Source: Streptomyces sp. NBRC 110035 (GTDB taxonomy: Bacteria > Actinomycetota > Actinomycetes > Streptomycetales > Streptomycetaceae). From it: 64,000 nt of DNA. Positions 63,870 through 64,000 of this stretch are shown in pieces. The stretch lies in NCBI RefSeq assembly GCF_000829695.1, contig NZ_BBNN01000020.1, positions 1 through 64,000 of the forward strand. The letters are read 5' to 3'. The position numbers were made by a program, and so were the translations under genes. The stretch's first letter is position 1. Each line of letters starts with the position of its first letter. The notes below the pieces were generated by a model. That model did not search any database, was not told the origin of the DNA, and was given only the letters and a program-made list of their open reading frames with translations.

Positions 63870-64000
63870 CTACTCCTGAGCCCGTTCCTCCGCCTTCTCC
63901 GGCACGATCGTCGCCACGATCCGCTCCACGAGCCCGTCCGGCACGTCCACCCCGGGCAGTACGCCGTCCAGGACGCCCGGCAGCGTCAGGTGCTCCAGGA
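63870..64000 (-). CDS. 3' end of a leftward gene (runs off window)
   Basis: The last 42 codons before a TAG at 63870-63872 read LEHLTLPGVLDGVLPGVDVP, DGLVERIVATIV and PEKAEERAQE. Too little is visible to name the family. It is convergent with the preceding gene, with 16 bp between stops. Confidence 0.6.
   Translation of the reverse strand, partial: LEHLTLPGVLDGVLPGVDVPDGLVERIVATIVPEKAEERAQE

Overview
The window is high-GC DNA with actinomycete gene style (GTG starts, ATGA/GTGA overlaps, strong GC-rich hairpin terminators). It carries Streptomyces hallmarks: sigR-rsrA, a WblE-type WhiB protein, dasR-nagB, sigH-ushX, epi-isozizaene synthase-CYP170A1, and an EshA-type encapsulin. From about 31.6 kb onward the gene order follows what I recall of the S. 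coelicolor SCO521x-SCO525x chromosomal core. The first 31.6 kb is accessory DNA.

Accessory part. Positions 1-1376 hold remnants of three transposases. Positions 1377-2363 hold no convincing gene. Then come a LysR regulator, a 14-TM drug exporter and an AfsR-size SARP regulator, followed by a non-ribosomal peptide cluster (8.05-29.28 kb). The rightward arm is a dimodular NRPS (C-A-T-C-A-T-TE, first module EntF-like with the published serine code), an aromatic-hydroxylase-type FAD monooxygenase and an SDR with an altered catalytic lysine. After a 348 bp gap it continues with a two-component flavin monooxygenase (reductase plus oxygenase), a cupin, a free-standing condensation-fold protein and an amidase. 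The leftward arm is a free-standing carrier protein, a SyrB2-type non-haem iron halogenase (HxA in place of HxD), a type II thioesterase, a free-standing adenylation protein with a proline-like code, a cation/proton antiporter and a LuxR regulator. The simplest model is that the free adenylation protein loads an amino acid on the free carrier protein, the halogenase chlorinates it there, and the NRPS joins it to serine and one further unit. A short CGCGAATACGC-like element recurs in front of both rightward blocks and, with one extra base, in front of the leftward arm. The accessory DNA ends with a truncated gene abutting a tyrosine recombinase.

Core part. SRAP/HMCES peptidase and a hydrolase are followed by sigR-rsrA (with a canonical SigR promoter and a second upstream start for the long isoform), two HD-domain membrane proteins, a TPR protein, a peptide deformylase and the albaflavenone terpene pair. 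nrdA-nrdB (class Ia ribonucleotide reductase) lie behind two NrdR boxes and a cobalamin riboswitch. Upstream of them is a GNAT gene broken by two G-run frameshifts. A DUF3311/solute-sodium symporter pair, dasR and nagB follow, with three DasR (dre) operators and no dasABC transporter genes in between. Then come a histidine kinase, wblE, a diacylglycerol-kinase-like lipid kinase, a small membrane protein, ushX-sigH, a PLP desulfhydrase-like enzyme and a peptidoglycan amidase. The encapsulin shell gene is translationally coupled to a polyprenyl synthase whose disordered N-terminus fits an encapsulated cargo. The window ends with a GNAT, a small nucleotide-fold protein and the 3' end of a leftward gene.
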